The notes beneath the pieces were generated by a model. The model had not been told where the DNA came from, did no database searches, and saw nothing but the letters and a program-made list of their open reading frames with translations. Source: Myxococcales bacterium (GTDB lineage: Bacteria > Myxococcota > Polyangia > Nannocystales > Nannocystaceae). Taken from it: a DNA stretch of 60,392 nt. Each line of letters opens with the position of its first letter. The stretch's first letter is position 1. This document shows positions 51,633 to 59,291 of the stretch, in pieces. The position numbers and the translations under genes were made by a program. Location of the stretch: the NCBI GenBank assembly GCA_016793465.1, contig JAEUJW010000076.1, forward strand, positions 1 to 60,392, in the 5' to 3' direction.

Positions 51633-52403
51633 TCAGCAGGCGCCCGTGGTGCACCCGGGCGTGGCGCCCGGGCGGCACATGGCGGCGCACATCTCGTAGA
51701 AGCGCTGGTTGTCGTAGGGCAGGATGACCTGCGCGCTGTCGAGGTTGCCGGCGATGCCCTTGTTCGTGATCTCGACGGCGAGCTTCTCGAGGCTGCCGAT
51801 GACGATCGGCTGGTTCTTGTAGGTCGGGAACTTCACCTGCATCTGCTTGCCGTCCTTGTGCAGAAACTGGTTACCGGTGTAGAGCGGACCGATCTTCTTG
51901 CCCTGGCCCTCGCCGGGGCCCAAATAGAATTGCACCTGGTAGTCCAGGTAGTTAACTGCCTGGTTGGCCAGGTTGAGGTCGATCCGGATCTCGGTCGGAC
52001 CCCAGCCCGGGCGCTCGTCCTGGATCAGGCGGATCGTCTTGCCCGGACCGACCGGGAACGCGTCGACGTAGGGGTCGCCGAGACCGGTGACGATCTTGGC
52101 GAGCGCGACCTGGGAGTCGTCGCTGAGCTCGTCGATCGTGATGTCGCTGAAGTTGATGTGCGCGGTGCAGCAGATCCGGCGCACCAGCATCATGAGCACC
52201 TGGCACTGCCCCTCGAGGGTCTTGCACTTCTCCTCGAGGTCGCCGTAGCACTTCTGGTAGTAGGTGACCTTGTCCGCGCACGACATGAAGGCGGCCCACC
52301 GCGAGGGGTCGCAGCGGAGCATGCGCAGGATCTTGAGGTACACCTCGTCGGGGGAATGGGCGTGCTCGTCGATGGTCGCGAGCGTGGTGAGTTCTCCAGG
52401 CAT
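51633..52403 (-). CDS. Cys-rich beta protein, structural candidate 2
   Basis: The product is 256 aa from ATG 52403, with GAGGAG 6 bp upstream. About 12 Cys cluster in the N-terminal helical part (EKCKTLEGQCQVLMMLVRRI, then CC) and the C-terminal tail (CAAMCRPGATPGCTTGAC). Between them is a beta-rich domain of about 150 residues: TEIRIDLNLANQAVNYLDYQ, FYLGPGEGQGKKIGPLYTGN, IVIGSLEKLAVEITNKGIAG. It is more Asn/Gln-rich and less GC-biased in amino-acid use than its neighbours, as abundant coat proteins often are. It is unrecognised; a jelly-roll coat fold is a hypothesis. Confidence 0.55.
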   Translation of the reverse strand: MPGELTTLATIDEHAHSPDEVYLKILRMLRCDPSRWAAFMSCADKVTYYQKCYGDLEEKCKTLEGQCQVLMMLVRRICCTAHINFSDITIDELSDDSQVALAKIVTGLGDPYVDAFPVGPGKTIRLIQDERPGWGPTEIRIDLNLANQAVNYLDYQVQFYLGPGEGQGKKIGPLYTGNQFLHKDGKQMQVKFPTYKNQPIVIGSLEKLAVEITNKGIAGNLDSAQVILPYDNQRFYEMCAAMCRPGATPGCTTGAC

Positions 52404-52480
52404 CGTTGGCTCCTCGGGCAAAATGAGACGAATTGCGCGGCTATCCGCGCAGGGCGAAGGGACTGAATGTGTTCAGAGGA

Positions 52481-52822
52481 TCAGAGCGACCGCAGGCGAC
52501 CGGGCGTCAGCCCGAGCATCACCTCGAGCATCTGCTCCTCGGACGGCGCGGCGCCAGGGACGGGAAGAGGGGGCGGCGTGGCCGAGGGCCTGGGCTCCTC
52601 GGTCGGCCTCGTCGTGGGCGGGACGACCTCGCCGACGACCAGCTCCGGGAGGTCGTGGACGGACCACTCGAGCACGAGGACCTGGCCCGCGGTCACGCCG
52701 CGGACGCTCTCGAGGGGGACCTCGAGCTTGTGCTCGTGCCCCACGGGGTCACGCGCGTGCACCATCGCGGTCGGCGAGTGGCCCTGGAGGACACGGAGGA
52801 TACGGGCGACGATCATGGTCAT
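52481..52822 (-). CDS. Small beta-barrel-like hypothetical protein
   Basis: The product is 113 aa from ATG 52822 (ATGA overlap). The first 65 residues look like a compact beta-barrel (TMIVARILRVLQGHSPTAMV, LEVPLESVRGVTAGQVLVLE). A Pro-rich tail with a terminal helix (SEEQMLEVMLGLTPGRLRSL) follows. No known family. The next gene begins after a 77-bp gap, the largest in this part of the operon. Confidence 0.55.
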   Translation of the reverse strand: MTMIVARILRVLQGHSPTAMVHARDPVGHEHKLEVPLESVRGVTAGQVLVLEWSVHDLPELVVGEVVPPTTRPTEEPRPSATPPPLPVPGAAPSEEQMLEVMLGLTPGRLRSL

Positions 52823-53304
52823 ACGACCTGCTCCTTCTTCGAATCACAAAGCGTGTAGAGGACGGTGCCCACGGTGAACATCGCGCCGCCGACGGCGAGC
52901 GACGCGCGGGCGGCCATGCTCTCGTCGAGGCGCGCGCCGAACACGACGCCGGGGACGCCGAGGACTGCGCCAGCGGGGACGCCCCCAAGCCGGACGTCGA
53001 CGTTCTTCTGGAACGCGTAGCCGAGGGCCACGCCGGAGGCCGCGCTCACGACCACGGCGCCGAGCTGTAGCAGGCTCCCGCGGCGGTACACGGCCATCCG
53101 TTGCCCCATCTCCTCGCGATCGCGGGCCGAGCAGATCCGCTGGCCAGCGGCCTCGTCGGCGGCTTTGCGCGCGTCCTCCTTCGCGGCTGCGAGGCGACTC
53201 GCATAGTTCTGTTCCTTCTCTTCGAACTCGGCGTTCATCTCGGAGCGGATCTCGTCGTGTGTGCGACGGATGAACGCGCTCGCGGAGTCTCTCTCGTTCG
53301 GCAT
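52819..53304 (-). CDS. Three-span membrane protein with coiled-coil N-terminus
   Basis: The product is 161 aa. A charged helical N-terminus (EIRSEMNAEFEEKEQNYASR, residues 18-60) precedes three hydrophobic segments at about 77-98, 107-125 and 133-152 (SLAVGGAMFTVGTVLYTL). It is unrecognised. It is the second gene of the long operon. Confidence 0.6.
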   Translation of the reverse strand: MPNERDSASAFIRRTHDEIRSEMNAEFEEKEQNYASRLAAAKEDARKAADEAAGQRICSARDREEMGQRMAVYRRGSLLQLGAVVVSAASGVALGYAFQKNVDVRLGGVPAGAVLGVPGVVFGARLDESMAARASLAVGGAMFTVGTVLYTLCDSKKEQVV

Positions 53305-53313
53305 GGTGCTCTC

Positions 53314-53937
53314 CTATGGGTTCTTGTTCTGGTCGCCCTCGGCGCTGCAGCGGGCGTCCTCGTCGCTGACGGCCTTGATGACGCGGACGGCGCCCACCAC
53401 GAGCTGCTCGACGAGCCCGGTGACGTCGGTTCGGGTGGAGGCCCGACGCTCGTCCTCGGCGAGCTGGCGATGCTGCGCCGCGAGGTGGCGGTACGACCGC
53501 TCGTGCTCGAACATGCGTTGCTCGAAGGCGATGCCGTCGATCTGCTGCAGCGCCGCGGAGTACCGGGCCCGCAGCGCCTCCATCTCCTCGGCGAACCGGC
53601 GGGTCATCTCGACGCTCTGGCCGATCATCCGGTCCGCCATCGAGGCCTGGATGTGGGCCGCCCGCTCGTAGCTCTCCCAGAGGATGTGGTGCCCGAGCTC
53701 GGCGGCGGCGAGGTCGGACCCCGCCGCCTGCTCCCTGCGCGCCGGCACCGCGCCCGGCGTGGTGACGAGCTGGGCCTGGTTCGTCACGTCCCGCCCGTCG
53801 ACCAGGAGCCGGACGTCGGCCCCGAACTGCTGGCGAAGCCCCTGCATCGCCTCGAGGACAGACTCGTGCGGCACGGCGAAGCGACTCCCGAGCAGCCGGT
53901 TTTGAACATCCACCGCCAATACAGCATGCACCGTCAT
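53314..53937 (-). CDS. Coiled-coil hypothetical protein, first gene of the leftward operon
   Basis: The product is 207 aa from ATG 53937; a GTG at 53946 is an alternative. The first 45 residues are beta/alpha (VHAVLAVDVQNRLLGSRFAV). The remainder is long helix with heptad character (MTRRFAEEMEALRARYSAAL, EHERSYRHLAAQHRQLAEDE). There is no membrane span. A TATAGT hexamer (53945-53950, minus strand) lies right at the start, so either the transcript is leaderless or the true start is further in. Confidence 0.55.
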   Translation of the reverse strand: MTVHAVLAVDVQNRLLGSRFAVPHESVLEAMQGLRQQFGADVRLLVDGRDVTNQAQLVTTPGAVPARREQAAGSDLAAAELGHHILWESYERAAHIQASMADRMIGQSVEMTRRFAEEMEALRARYSAALQQIDGIAFEQRMFEHERSYRHLAAQHRQLAEDERRASTRTDVTGLVEQLVVGAVRVIKAVSDEDARCSAEGDQNKNP

Positions 53938-53990
53938 CCCCTTCACTATACCAGGCTCCCCGGGGCATGTATCTGCCTGTTACCGAGCAC

Positions 53991-54008
53991 CCTGTCCCAT
54001 GGGACAGG
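53991..54008. promoter_or_regulatory. Perfect 18-bp palindrome, candidate operator
   Basis: CCTGTCCCATGGGACAGG is identical to its reverse complement. It lies 50-70 bp upstream of the first gene of the leftward operon, a usual place for a dimeric repressor or activator. The HTH regulator at 21317 or the integrase HTH could bind it. Confidence 0.6.
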
Positions 54009-54039
54009 TTATTTGCGGACCGCTCTGCCTCTCGCGGGA

Positions 54040-54118
54040 GCGCCGGACGGCGCCGCGGAGCCCCCCTTGGCGCCGTCCGGCGCCGCGGAGCCCCCTTGGC
54101 GCCGTCCGGCGGGGCGCC
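54040..54118. repeat. 29-bp GC-rich tandem repeat, 2.7 copies
   Basis: Units at 54040-54069, 54070-54098 and 54099-54118 (partial) share GCGCCGTCCGGCGCCGCGGA followed by GCCCCCTTG. Each contains GGCGCC-4 nt-GGCGCC, able to fold as a hairpin. It is not coding. Confidence 0.7.
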
Positions 54119-54187
54119 GTAGAGGTTGCTCCGCGAGTTGGGGCCGCTGCTGCAGGTCCCACGATCGGCTCATGCCAGTTGTATTCA

Positions 54188-54324
54188 CGGCATGCCGGCC
54201 AGCCATGGTGGCATTGCCGCGGAGTGCCAGGGCATTCCGGATACTGCCACTGAACTGCCGCGGCATTGCCACGGATGTTCTGTGGCATCAGGGATGATTG
54301 CCCGAGACAGTCCGTGGCATTCTC
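54188..54324. repeat. Cluster of GGCAT/ATGCC words
   Basis: Over 137 bp there are a palindrome CGGCATGCCG (54188-54197), GTGGCATTGCCGCGG (54208-54222), GGCATTCCGG (54231-54240), CCGCGGCATTGCCACGG (54258-54274), GTGGCATCAGGG (from 54282) and GTGGCATTC (54314-54322). The density and both orientations suggest iteron-like or regulator-binding sites. Confidence 0.5.
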
Positions 54325-54569
54325 TTCCGGGGCGATGGCGCACGCAGGATGCACCACAGACGCCGGCGGCCGGATAGTCTCCTCTTATGGAGATCTCCTC
54401 AGGACGCTCTCCCCCTACCGCGGCGGGCGACCAGCATGCGGTTTTGCGAAACGTGGTACCTGTTGCCCATCCACAGCGTTCATCCAAATATTGATCTTTG
54501 CTACCTGTTTTTAAAGTTAGGTGACAGCGCCAAGTTTGCTGTTAGCTTCGGCGGGTCAGCGCGTGAGTT

Positions 54570-56108
54570 ATGCTTGAAAATGCGTGCAGATACCCCATCG
54601 CGGAAGGGCACATAGAGATCCGCCCCCTGGCGGGGTGCCACGTGGGCATCATCATTTTTGACCAGGGCTACGGGTCGAGCGAGTTCGCCCGGGGTCCTCT
54701 CCCGGACTGCCTCGAACAGGCCGCCCACCTCATACGGGAGGGCTCGCATCATCCGCCCTCGCATGAGGCAGGGGCGCCGATGCGATGGCACCCGTTCCCG
54801 CACGACGGGTCTCATCGGGCGACGCTGCCTGGAGGAGAGCTCCGGATCCTCGCACACGGCGGCGCGTGGTTCCTGGTCCACGTTCGTCGGGATGGTTGCT
54901 GTGTGTTCGGCCGCGGGACCCAGTTCGAGCTCATCGAGCTCGCCGAGGCCAGCTACTCGCGGTTCGAGGCGAACCATCGGCCGCTGTCCATCGATTACCG
55001 CGGACGGCGTTACAACCTGAAGTTGACGACGGCGAGCGAAGACCTCGCGGCAGTCACCGCCGATGACGGAACGAGGTTCTCGGTCCGCATCTCCGCCGGC
55101 GACAGCCTCCACTTGGAGCGTCTCGTCGGCGGGGATCGCAGCTCTATCAAGTCGTTCGCCAACGCGTTCGATGGCCTCCCCGAGCCCCTCTGGTCCGACG
55201 TCGACGAATCGAGACCACCACAGAGCGGCCCCACGTCGCCCCCCGGCCTGGGGTCGATCCGACCGTCTGCCGGGACCCCTCCCACGGCACCGCTCACCCC
55301 GGAAGTCCGGGCTGCGACCCTTGCGATGCTGGAGCACCTCGCCATGCTCGGCGGGGCGGGGAAGTGCGTCCGCCTGTGGTGTCGTGCAGTCTTCGAAGTG
55401 CTCGCCGAGCACGGCATCCGGGTCCGGGGGCGAGGGGAGGGACTTCGCAAACAGCTCAAGCAGCACTCCGGCATCGAGTTGCCCGGCGGCATGAGAGTTT
55501 TTCGCTACGCGATGGCGACTTGCCGGGAACTGGGACTTTTGGTATCGGACGGCACGCTCGACGTCTTCCCCTTCGACGACCTCCACGATCCCGCGAGTGA
55601 CTTCGCCAGGGCGGTTGTCGCCGCATTCGGGAAACCCTCTCCCACGAGTCCGAGCAACGGTGTTCCGCCCGCCACCCCGGCGCCCGGGGTGCCCGCGAGC
55701 GACGATGTCTCGTCCGCCGCACCGGCGCCCCAGGTGTCTGGGAGCCATCCCACCGCGACGCAGGATGCGCCCGACGTCTCCTCACCGACGTCCCCGGCCG
55801 CCCCGCCGACAGCTCCGCAGCCGGCAGAGCTTTACCCCGTCGACACGTGGCCCTTCCGGGACAACACGCTGGGAGCGCTTGAGGCCGAGGGGGCGTATCA
55901 TCCCGAGGGCGAGGACGCCTGTGATCCGGGCGGGCTTGCAGCCGATGTGGTGAACTGGTTTGGTCACCCGACCCACGTCCCGGACGGGATGACGTTTACG
56001 CGGACCTCGATCGGCATAGAGCTCCTCGAGCCGGCAGGGCCGATCGGCGAAGAGTTCTACGAGAACCTGGCGAAGAGCTTAAACCCCGATCCCGCTGGTG
56101 ACCCATGA
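54570..56108 (+). CDS. Unrecognised protein with Pro/Ala-rich linker
   Basis: The product is 512 aa from ATG 54570; ATG 54780 (442 aa) is a serious alternative because neither start has a good ribosome-binding site. Residues 80-200 are beta-rich (ELRILAHGGAWFLVHVRRDG, FELIELAEASYSRFEANHRP). Residues 250-340 are helical, winged-helix-like (WCRAVFEVLAEHGIRVRGRG, YAMATCRELGLLVSDGTLDV). A Pro/Ser/Ala linker (about 350-410) and an acidic C-terminal domain follow. It may be DNA-binding. The stop overlaps the lipoprotein start (ATGA). Whether it belongs to the element or the chromosome is unclear. Confidence 0.6.
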   Translation: MLENACRYPIAEGHIEIRPLAGCHVGIIIFDQGYGSSEFARGPLPDCLEQAAHLIREGSHHPPSHEAGAPMRWHPFPHDGSHRATLPGGELRILAHGGAWFLVHVRRDGCCVFGRGTQFELIELAEASYSRFEANHRPLSIDYRGRRYNLKLTTASEDLAAVTADDGTRFSVRISAGDSLHLERLVGGDRSSIKSFANAFDGLPEPLWSDVDESRPPQSGPTSPPGLGSIRPSAGTPPTAPLTPEVRAATLAMLEHLAMLGGAGKCVRLWCRAVFEVLAEHGIRVRGRGEGLRKQLKQHSGIELPGGMRVFRYAMATCRELGLLVSDGTLDVFPFDDLHDPASDFARAVVAAFGKPSPTSPSNGVPPATPAPGVPASDDVSSAAPAPQVSGSHPTATQDAPDVSSPTSPAAPPTAPQPAELYPVDTWPFRDNTLGALEAEGAYHPEGEDACDPGGLAADVVNWFGHPTHVPDGMTFTRTSIGIELLEPAGPIGEEFYENLAKSLNPDPAGDP

Positions 56109-56926
56109 AGCCGCGGCGTCTCATCAACGGATACTGGTGGCTCGTATTTTGTGCGCTCTGCACCCGGTGTTTTTCGCCCTCGGGCAAGGAGCCATCGACG
56201 GGTTCAACCTCGGTTGACATGACCACGGGCGCGACGACGTCCGATGCGTCGTCCTCCTCGCCGGAGCCGAGCACGTCGTGGACGTCGACGACATCGACGA
56301 CGATGACGTCGACATCGTCCGGTCCGAATTGCGGGGATGGGGTGGTCGACGAGGGAGAAGAATGCGATGATATGGGGATCGATGAAGGTGACGGGTGCTC
56401 ACCATTTTGCATGAAGGAATTTCGGCGCGTCTTTGTCACCGAAGCCAAGTTCACCGGAGATCTCGGCGGCATCACCGGCGCAAACGAATCGTGCCAGTCT
56501 GCCGCAAAGGACGCGGATTTGCCGGGGGCCTTCCAGGCTTGGTTGAGCACCGCAGACTACTCGCCCGACAAAGACTTCGTCCAGTCGGCCGTCCCCTACG
56601 TGCTCGTCGACGGTTCGCCGATTGCGATGGACTGGCTGGACATCGTCGATAATAATTTACTCGCACCTATTCTCTTGACCGAACATGGGGACCCGCCGCC
56701 GCCGCCGGACACTCATCCGTGCACGCCGATGGACGCGATCATCGTCTGGACGAATACTCTCGCGGCTGGTGGAATCGCCTATGCTGACAAGTCCTGCGCG
56801 GACTGGACCGTCGGGACGCAGGGTGAAGGACATGTCGGACGCGCTGATACGCCACAATCAACATGGACTCAGGGCTGCCTGGTACCCTGCACGACGATGG
56901 CACCCCTCTATTGTTTTGAACAATGA
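56105..56926 (+). CDS. DUF4215-type surface lipoprotein
   Basis: The product is 273 aa. The signal peptide has candidate lipobox cysteines at ALCTRCF. A Ser/Thr linker (about 30-75) precedes one DUF4215-like repeat (CGDGVVDEGEECDDMGIDEG, then GCSPFC). The last 180 residues are a domain with AKFTGDLGGITGANESCQSA and TQGCLVPCTTMAPLYCFEQ, typical of Nannocystineae surface proteins annotated with DUF1554 or as Lcl-like. It is probably outer-membrane attached. It is coupled to the preceding gene by a 4-bp overlap. Confidence 0.75.
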   Translation: MKPRRLINGYWWLVFCALCTRCFSPSGKEPSTGSTSVDMTTGATTSDASSSSPEPSTSWTSTTSTTMTSTSSGPNCGDGVVDEGEECDDMGIDEGDGCSPFCMKEFRRVFVTEAKFTGDLGGITGANESCQSAAKDADLPGAFQAWLSTADYSPDKDFVQSAVPYVLVDGSPIAMDWLDIVDNNLLAPILLTEHGDPPPPPDTHPCTPMDAIIVWTNTLAAGGIAYADKSCADWTVGTQGEGHVGRADTPQSTWTQGCLVPCTTMAPLYCFEQ

Positions 56927-57277
56927 ACCCTCGGCTCGGTCACGGGCGGGCCGCTCACGTAGCCTTGCCGAGGCACCGCGGTCGGCCTGGACGACGAGGC
57001 GTCGAAGCGGACAACGGGGTGACGTCGCGGTCGTCCCAGACCGGCGAGATCCCTCGGCGGCGAGGTCGGCGGTGCAGGTGCCGCCGGAGAACACGCGCCC
57101 CTGGACTGCCGGTACGTCGAGGAGGTGGTCTGCCCGCTGTCCGGCGACCAACCACGGGCTCTTTGCTCGGTCTCAGCGCCTGTTCGAGCAGCACAGCGCG
57201 TCGCGTCGGGTTGCTTTTTTCGAGCAGGGGGCGGTACGCTCCCCTCGGAGCGCCCACCCCCCAAGGGCGACGACGTG
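56927..57277. other. Gene-free stretch
   Basis: These 351 bp separate the lipoprotein from the kinase remnant. Open frames on both strands have Arg/Pro/Ser-rich translations typical of non-coding GC-rich DNA. No repeat, RNA or clear promoter was recognised. Confidence 0.5.
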
Positions 57278-57771
57278 ATGGCCTTCTCGTGGGTTCGTCC
57301 CAAGCAAGCGCCCGACGACGAGATCGAGGTCTTCGGCCTCGGCGAGCCGGACGCGGAGGATGACACCGGCGAGATCCTGCAGGACCGCTACGAGCTGCTC
57401 GAGGTCCTCGCGTGCGGCGCGACGGCCACCGTCTACCGCGCCCGCGATCTGACCACGAAGTCGATCGTCGCCGTCAAAGTGCTCTACAAGGGGGCACAGG
57501 CCGCGGTCGGCGAGTTTTTCAACCGGGAGGCCCGCCTCGCCGCGAGGATCCGCAGCCCGCACCTCGTCCACGCCAGCCACTTCGGCGAGGATGATGGGCG
57601 CCCCTTCATCGTGTTCGACCTCGTGCCCGGGAAGGCGCTCTCGGAGCTTTACTGCGAGCAGCTCATGCCGTGGCGGGAGCTCTGCCTGGTCGTGCTCGAC
57701 CTCCTCGCCGCGCTGGCCGAACTGCACCGCCACGGCATCACCCACCGCGACGTGAAGCCGGACAACGTATT
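57278..57771 (+). pseudogene. Truncated Ser/Thr protein kinase
   Basis: The start is ATG 57278. Kinase subdomains I-VIb are present: a modified glycine loop LACGATATVYRARD, the ATP-binding Lys in IVAVKVLYKG, Glu in FNREARLAARI, hinge FIVFDLVPG, and the catalytic loop HRDVKPDNVF. The sequence then switches, two codons after the catalytic loop, into a tyrosine recombinase in another frame. The DFG motif and the whole C-lobe are missing, so it cannot be an active kinase. The frame itself runs on to 57937 without homology. Confidence 0.8.
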
Positions 57772-58210
57772 TGTCCAAGTACGTCCACGACCAGACCGGC
57801 AACCCGCGGACGGGCTACGTGCTGCGCGGGCCCAAAGGGACGCGGATCAAGAGCATCAACCGATCGTGGGAGAACGTCCGCGCTGCCGCCGGGATCCCCG
57901 ACGTCCGCCTGCACGACCTGCGGCATTCATTCGCTAGCGACGCGCTCATGTGCGGGGTCCCGCTGGCCGTGGTCGGCGCGATGCTCGGGCACAAGCACGA
58001 TCGCACGACCCAGCGTTACGCCCACCTGGCGAACGACGTCGTCCGGGACGGCCTCGAGGCGGCGACGGACCGGATCGTCATCGCGACGCGGGCGGTCGCT
58101 GTGCTGCCGCCGCCCCCGTTCGAGCGGCTCACCGACCGGGAGTGGAAGCGGATCGGGGCGATGGTGGAGGCGACGCGCGGCACCTGCGGCGGCCCGCGCA
58201 CGGACCTGCA
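57772..58210 (+). pseudogene. C-terminal fragment of a tyrosine recombinase
   Basis: The fragment begins LSKYVHDQTGNPRTGYVLRG and contains RLHDLRHSFASDALMCGV (catalytic His and Arg) and LGHKHDRTTQRYAHL (His and nucleophile Tyr). The core-binding domain and first catalytic Arg are absent. It is fused upstream to the kinase remnant and breaks off downstream at an IS5-type transposase fragment. It differs clearly from the intact integrase at 18924, so it comes from another, lost element. Confidence 0.8.
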
Positions 58211-58297
58211 GCGAGTGTCGACGCGATCCGCTGGGTCCTGCACAACGGCGCCAAGTGGCGTGAGATGCCGAGGGACCTCGGCACGGGAGGCGCTTAG
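58211..58297 (+). pseudogene. Fragment of an IS5-family transposase
   Basis: The in-frame peptide VDAIRWVLHNGAKWREMPRD matches the N-terminal DUF4096-type segment of IS5/IS1182-like transposases (pattern DAIxxVLRTGxxWRxLP). It ends at TAG 58295-58297 after LGTGGA. Only about 27 codons remain and no inverted repeats were seen. The 160 bp that follow hold no recognisable gene. Confidence 0.6.
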
Positions 58298-58459
58298 GAG
58301 CAGTTCACGGCGCGCGGCCCTTATCCTCGCCGACGAACGCGACCAGGAGGTCAGTCGCGAGCCGATGGGGCGGGGCAGTCGGGCCTTGGCCACGTCTCCG
58401 ACCGGCCAGGTTCGCGCCGCGCCTACGTCGCGCGAGGTGGTCGAGGTCTCCGAGAACGG

Positions 58460-59290
58460 TCACGACTCCCGGACGTTCATGCAATGGCCCTCGCCGTCGA
58501 TGTGGCCGAGCGACGTCGTAAGGTGCTCGACGAAGTTCCACAGGTCCGTGATGTCCGTGCTGCCGACCTGATAGTTCGGCAGCGACCGCAGGTCGACTGC
58601 CTCGAGCTCTTCCCGGGAGATGACGCCGTCAGCATCTCCGTCATCGTCCGCCTGGGCATAGAGACTGAAGAGGACCATCGGCGTCTCGGAGTACAGGTCG
58701 TCGTAGAAAAGGTGGTCACCATGGATGGTGATCTGTACCGCGGCCGGCACGTCGGCCTCGATCACGGCCTGCGATTGGCAGTGCGAGTACGCCGTACGGG
58801 TGTTGAACCCCCACGTGAAGGTCTTGGTCACGCCATTTTTTGTCGCCGATCCGGCGACGAATACGGAGTAGCCACCATCCTGCATCATCTTCACATCCGA
58901 AGAGGTCGCGTTGCCCGCGGTGGAGTCGCCCTCCGCCGGGTAGATCCGGTACTGCGTGTCTGCGTAGGTCCCAGCCGGGGCCTCGTCTTTGCCCAAGAAC
59001 TGGCCTTCACCGTTCGATGCCACCGCCAGATCGTAGACCTGAAACTGCGGCACTTCGAACGCTGGAGCCCCCTCGACCTCGCCAACCTCGATCTGCCCGA
59101 CGTTGATCAGGAAGCGATCGAATTGCACCGTCCAGCCGTCGTTGAACACGTCGGCCGGGATGCCCTCCTCGATGTACTCCTCCCCCCAGGCCCGGACCGA
59201 GAGCTCGGCCCCCCCACCTCCCCCGGACTCGCAGCCCAAGGTCACGAGAGCTCCTACGAACACCATCGAATTCTTCATCATCACGGTCAT
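58460..59290 (-). CDS. Putative lipoprotein downstream of a TonB receptor
   Basis: The product is 276 aa from ATG 59290, which gives the signal peptide VFVGALVTLGCESGGGG (lipobox Cys near 20). It is beta-rich, with DGWTVQFDRFLINVGQIEVG near 55, EAPAGTYADTQYRIYPAEGD near 120, and an EF-hand-like segment DDDGDADGVISREELEAVDL. A His/Cys-bearing end (HIDGEGHCMNV) is present. It lies 1 bp from the next lipoprotein, in the same direction. The pair beside a TonB-dependent receptor suggests capture of a metal or ligand at the outer membrane. Confidence 0.7.
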   Translation of the reverse strand: MTVMMKNSMVFVGALVTLGCESGGGGGAELSVRAWGEEYIEEGIPADVFNDGWTVQFDRFLINVGQIEVGEVEGAPAFEVPQFQVYDLAVASNGEGQFLGKDEAPAGTYADTQYRIYPAEGDSTAGNATSSDVKMMQDGGYSVFVAGSATKNGVTKTFTWGFNTRTAYSHCQSQAVIEADVPAAVQITIHGDHLFYDDLYSETPMVLFSLYAQADDDGDADGVISREELEAVDLRSLPNYQVGSTDITDLWNFVEHLTTSLGHIDGEGHCMNVRES

Positions 59291-59291
59291 G

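Larger units (their letters stand above)
53938..54569. promoter_or_regulatory. Control region at the right end of the element
   Basis: A gene-free stretch of about 630 bp separates the leftward operon from rightward genes. It holds, in order, a TATAGT promoter-like hexamer (minus strand), a perfect palindrome (53991-54008), a 29-bp tandem repeat (54040-54118), a cluster of GGCAT-centred words (54188-54324) and an AT-rich segment near 54485-54535. It is the best candidate for the operon promoter, an operator and possibly an origin or right end. Confidence 0.6.

Noticed and set aside
18924..54008. Ordinary tailed prophage
   Set aside because: No terminase, portal, capsid, tape measure, tail or baseplate motif was recognised in any product, despite the DarB-like and wall-lytic proteins.
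18924..54008. Integrative conjugative element
   Set aside because: No relaxase, coupling protein or VirB4-type ATPase was recognised; the only ATPases are AAA+, SNF2-type and ParA-like.
54501..55748. 415-codon minus-strand frame in the right flank
   Set aside because: The plus-strand frame couples by ATGA to a clear lipoprotein gene and has more protein-like composition.
57125..57277. Upstream extension of the kinase remnant
   Set aside because: The translation before ATG 57278 has no kinase features and looks non-coding; ATG 57278 fits the usual start of such kinases.
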